Assembly (NCBI GenBank): GCA_030146705.1
Contig: JASLBE010000044.1
Span: 62,001 to 126,000, forward strand
Direction of reading: 5' to 3'
DNA: 64,000 nucleotides
Source: Tissierellales bacterium
Lineage (GTDB): Bacteria > Bacillota > Clostridia > Tissierellales > Tissierellaceae
Shown in pieces: positions 61,792-64,000 of the stretch. The notes below the pieces were generated by a model. It searched no databases, was not told the origin of the DNA, and was given only the letters and a program-made list of their open reading frames with translations. Within the stretch, counting starts at the first letter, position 1. Each line of letters opens with the position of its first letter. A program made the translations under genes and the position numbers.

Positions 61792-62690
61792 TATCTACCT
61801 ATCTCCTTATTTAAAATATTAGCAAGGTCCCTGCCTAGTTTTTCAGCCTCATTAATACTTCCACTTAGGCTGGCCCTTTCTAGCCTTTCACCATTTTCAG
61901 TTCCCAAGATACCTTCAAGTTCTATCCTTTCTCCATCTACCCTACAAAAAGCCCCTACTGGAATGTGGCAACTTCCACCAGTTCCTTTTAAAAATGCTCT
62001 TTCTGCCTTGGATTGGACCTCTGCAATTGGATCAGAAATGCTCCTTAAGATTTCTTCAAGCTCCAAGTCATCCTCCCTAATTTCTAGGCCTAAAATCCCC
62101 TGGCAAGGAGATGATAAAACCAGGTCATTTTCCAAGGGAATAACCTTGTTTTCAAGCTTCAACCCTAGCCTATTAATCCCAGCTGCAGCTATAATAACTC
62201 CATCTAAGTTTTCACTTTCGATTTTTTCTATCCTGGTTTGAACATTCCCTCTAATTCCAACTACCTCTAGGTCCTTCCTATATTTTAAGATTTGGTACTT
62301 TCTTCTTTTACTACCAGTCCCAATTTTCCCACCCCTAGGTAGGTCCTCTAAAGATTCAAGTCCCCTTCTTAAAACTAAAACATCCCTATGGTCTTCCCTC
62401 TTGGGTATATATGAAAGCTTTAAACCTTTTGGTAGGTCTCCTGGAACATCCTTCATACTATGGATAGCCAAGTCTATACTTCCCTCAAGAAGTTCTTTTT
62501 CAATTTCTTTAATAAATACTTCCTTGCCACCAATCTTATCTAGAGGAACTTCATTTAAAATATCCCCCTTGGTTTTTATAATCTTTACCTCTACTTCCAG
62601 GTTTGGATTTTTTTCCTTTAACATATCTATTACATGACCTGTCTGTGTAGTTGCCAGGTTACTTCCCCTTGTTCCAACAATTATCTTCAT
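61791..62690 (-). CDS. hemC: Hydroxymethylbilane synthase (porphobilinogen deaminase)
   Basis: A 299-residue enzyme joining four porphobilinogens. VGTRGSNLATTQT at the start, SMKDVPGDLPKGL (about 77-89), GTGSKRRKYQIL and GIRGNVQTRIEK for substrate phosphate-like contacts, and the dipyrromethane cofactor cysteine in GTGGSCHIPVGAFC (about 235-248). GAGGTGGAAGA site. Confidence 0.97.
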   Translation of the reverse strand: MKIIVGTRGSNLATTQTGHVIDMLKEKNPNLEVEVKIIKTKGDILNEVPLDKIGGKEVFIKEIEKELLEGSIDLAIHSMKDVPGDLPKGLKLSYIPKREDHRDVLVLRRGLESLEDLPRGGKIGTGSKRRKYQILKYRKDLEVVGIRGNVQTRIEKIESENLDGVIIAAAGINRLGLKLENKVIPLENDLVLSSPCQGILGLEIREDDLELEEILRSISDPIAEVQSKAERAFLKGTGGSCHIPVGAFCRVDGERIELEGILGTENGERLERASLSGSINEAEKLGRDLANILNKEIGR

Positions 62691-62710
62691 TCTTCCACCT
62701 CATTATATTT

Positions 62711-62747
62711 TAAATAAAAAACTCTGAAATCTTACTTTCAGAGTTTT
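62711..62747 (-). terminator. Terminator-like hairpin between sirC and hemC
   Basis: AAAACTCTGAAA/TTTCAGAGTTTT stem with a 6-nt loop and six T on the minus strand, placed inside the tetrapyrrole gene run. It either ends the hemA-sirC message or acts as a partial terminator that lowers downstream expression. Confidence 0.75.
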
Positions 62748-62754
62748 ACTACGA

Positions 62755-63345
62755 TTATAGGACACCTTCTTGAAGCTTAATATAAAACTCTTCTAATTCT
62801 TCTATATTTAAACTTAAAGCCTTATTTATTATTTCTCCCTTTTCTCTTGGATACTTGTCTATTGCAAGCCCCCTTAAAGCTTCCAGTAGTCCCATATATT
62901 CCACACTATATTTTTTATATCTCTCTTCTAAGTCTTTTCTTATTAACTTACTAAGGGCTGGATACTTACCCCTAGTAGAAATACTAAATAGTAAGCCTTC
63001 AGTAGTAACTATAGAAGGAGTTATAAAGCTTGAAACTTCCTTATTATCAACAATATTACAAAGTATATTTAACTTTTCACAAGCCTTGGCAATATCCAGG
63101 TTAACCCCCCTATTGGAGGTTGCCCCTATTACCATATAGGCTCCTTTTAAATATTTCTCATTATAGCTGTCCAAAATAATTTCCAAGGGTTCAAGTTCTT
63201 TAATTTCCTCCATAACATCTTCACTAATAAGCCTAACTCTAGCCCCAGCCCTTAAAAGATTTTTAAGCTTCCTGTAGGCAACCCTACCTCCACCAAAAAC
63301 TATAACTTTTTTGCCATCCAGCCTTAAATTAATTGGATAATACAT
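62755..63345 (-). CDS. Precorrin-2 dehydrogenase / sirohydrochlorin ferrochelatase family (SirC/CysG-N type)
   Basis: A 196-residue NAD-dependent enzyme oxidising precorrin-2 to sirohydrochlorin. NAD site VIVFGGGRVAYRKLKNLLRAGARVRLIS (about 14-41), then MVIGATSNRGVNLDIAKAC, NIVDNKEVSSFITPSIV and the conserved ISTRGKYPALSKLIRKDLE. Length matches SirC/Met8-type enzymes; whether it also chelates a metal cannot be told. Ten nt after hemA. Confidence 0.93.
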   Translation of the reverse strand: MYYPINLRLDGKKVIVFGGGRVAYRKLKNLLRAGARVRLISEDVMEEIKELEPLEIILDSYNEKYLKGAYMVIGATSNRGVNLDIAKACEKLNILCNIVDNKEVSSFITPSIVTTEGLLFSISTRGKYPALSKLIRKDLEERYKKYSVEYMGLLEALRGLAIDKYPREKGEIINKALSLNIEELEEFYIKLQEGVL

Positions 63346-63354
63346 AAGACCCTC

Positions 63355-64000
63355 CTAGAACCTAAATAGGTCATTTATAGTTTCAATATAAGAATCAACA
63401 TTTTCTGTATCTATAGTTTTTAAGGTTTTTATAGGCTCTCTCACTAGTCCGTTAAGGGCAGACATTAACATTTTATCAATTATCTTCCTCTCCCTCTTAT
63501 CTAGGTCTAGCTTCCTATCAATATACTCCATCCTAGAATCCTTAATAGCCCTGCACCTAGCATTTAAAGATTCTAAAATAGGGTCAACCTTTATAGTTTC
63601 TAACCAGACAACAAAATCTTCAACATCCTTGGCTATAATTTCTTCAGCCTTTCTTGAAAGTTCCTCTCTCTTGGCTAAATTTTCTTCAGACATCTTGTTT
63701 AAATCATCCAGTTGGTAGAGGCTAATATTTTTATTTTCTTCAACCTCAACCTCAACATCTCTTGGCAGGGCCAAGTCTAAAATGCAAAGTTCATTTTTTA
63801 AGTCCTGGACCCTTTTTGCCTCTATTATAGTATGGGGTGCGCCAGTTGCCGTTACAAGCACATCCACATCCCTTAAAATTTCATACCTATTGTCATATTC
63901 CACTGGTATTAAGTCCTCAAAATCATCAAATATGGTCTTTATCTTACTGTGGGTCCTATTAGTTACATACAGCTTATCTAAGTTTTCTTCAGTTAAGTAG
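63355..64000 (-). CDS. hemA: Glutamyl-tRNA reductase, C-terminal part (cut by window edge)
   Basis: The frame enters from the right edge without a start; a GTG at 63903 that could be taken as a start is internal. Visible are the end of the NADPH domain (NLDKLYVTNRTHSKIKTIFDDF, DVDVLVTATGAPHTII, LCILDLALPRDVEVEVEEN), the spinal helix and the C-terminal dimerisation region. The catalytic cysteine domain lies outside. The enzyme reduces glutamyl-tRNA to glutamate semialdehyde, substrate of HemL at the other end of the cluster. Confidence 0.96.
   Translation of the reverse strand, partial: YLTEENLDKLYVTNRTHSKIKTIFDDFEDLIPVEYDNRYEILRDVDVLVTATGAPHTIIEAKRVQDLKNELCILDLALPRDVEVEVEENKNISLYQLDDLNKMSEENLAKREELSRKAEEIIAKDVEDFVVWLETIKVDPILESLNARCRAIKDSRMEYIDRKLDLDKRERKIIDKMLMSALNGLVREPIKTLKTIDTENVDSYIETINDLFRF

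Noticed and set aside
63355..63903. A complete 182-residue gene starting at GTG 63903
   Set aside because: The same frame continues open to the window edge with the conserved glutamyl-tRNA reductase VTNRTHSK block, so it is a cut-off hemA.
1..64000. CRISPR arrays, insertion sequences, prophage, tRNA and rRNA genes
   Set aside because: Read through on both strands without finding regularly spaced repeats, transposase or integrase motifs, or cloverleaf/rRNA sequence. The only repeats are terminators, T-box leaders and paralogous genes.

Overview
This is a low-GC chromosomal stretch from a Gram-positive anaerobe of the Clostridia/Tissierellia type. The evidence is the AT-rich DNA with heavy AGG (Arg), ATA (Ile) and CTA (Leu) codon use, strong AGGAGG ribosome binding sites, TTGACA/TATAAT promoters, Rho-independent terminators, three T-box leaders, a PyrR-type attenuator, an FMN riboswitch, a Firmicute LexA box and the acpS-alr-antitoxin-toxin gene order known from Bacillus. 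A csaB homologue suggests an S-layer or SLH-anchored surface. I see no rRNA, tRNA, CRISPR array, insertion sequence or prophage gene. Most of the window is conserved chromosomal core with a few accessory genes.

Layout. 0-2 kb: the end of a DUF3100-like membrane gene, an M20 amidohydrolase, and an isolated 62-residue Ser/Thr/Cys-rich peptide gene with its own promoter. 2-7 kb: SOS-controlled uvrB-uvrA. 7-8.5 kb: a lipoprotein. 8.6-12.6 kb: ftsE-ftsX-M23 hydrolase-S41 protease, a cell-wall remodelling operon. 12.7-14.6 kb: 5-formyl-THF cyclo-ligase and an F420-0 ligase homologue. 14.7-18.9 kb: NhaC-like antiporter, Crp/Fnr regulator, and an arylsulfotransferase fused to thioredoxin. 18.9-29.7 kb: surface polysaccharide genes (WecG/TagA, two GT4 glycosyltransferases, two DUF4330 proteins, an O-antigen-ligase-like protein, a phosphodiester glycosidase, CsaB). 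29.8-32 kb: MazF toxin, a very short antitoxin, alr, acpS. 32.3-35.1 kb: gamma-glutamyltransferase and a transporter.

35.2-41 kb is a complete de novo pyrimidine operon, pyrB-I-C-F-K-D-E, behind a PyrR-type attenuator. 41.1-44 kb is metN-I-Q behind a Met T-box. 44-49.7 kb holds small and housekeeping genes, including a possible alpha-ribazole salvage pair, YbaK, an HD phosphohydrolase and a CBS-domain pyrophosphatase. 49.8-54.2 kb is a TrpXYZ-like ABC transporter with two binding proteins. Each binding protein sits behind its own T-box, and I read the specifier codons as TTC (Phe) and TAC (Tyr). 54.2-58 kb is ribD-E-BA-H behind an FMN riboswitch. 58-64 kb is hemA-sirC-hemC-cobA/hemD-hemB-hemL, which makes uroporphyrinogen III and precorrin-2 and so points to siroheme or cobalamin rather than necessarily to haem.

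The best leads for something undescribed are the orphan Ser/Thr/Cys-rich peptide gene, the cytoplasmic-looking arylsulfotransferase-thioredoxin fusion beside a Crp-type operator, the split Phe/Tyr T-box arrangement over one shared transporter, and the toxin-antitoxin pair whose antitoxin has no DNA-binding domain.
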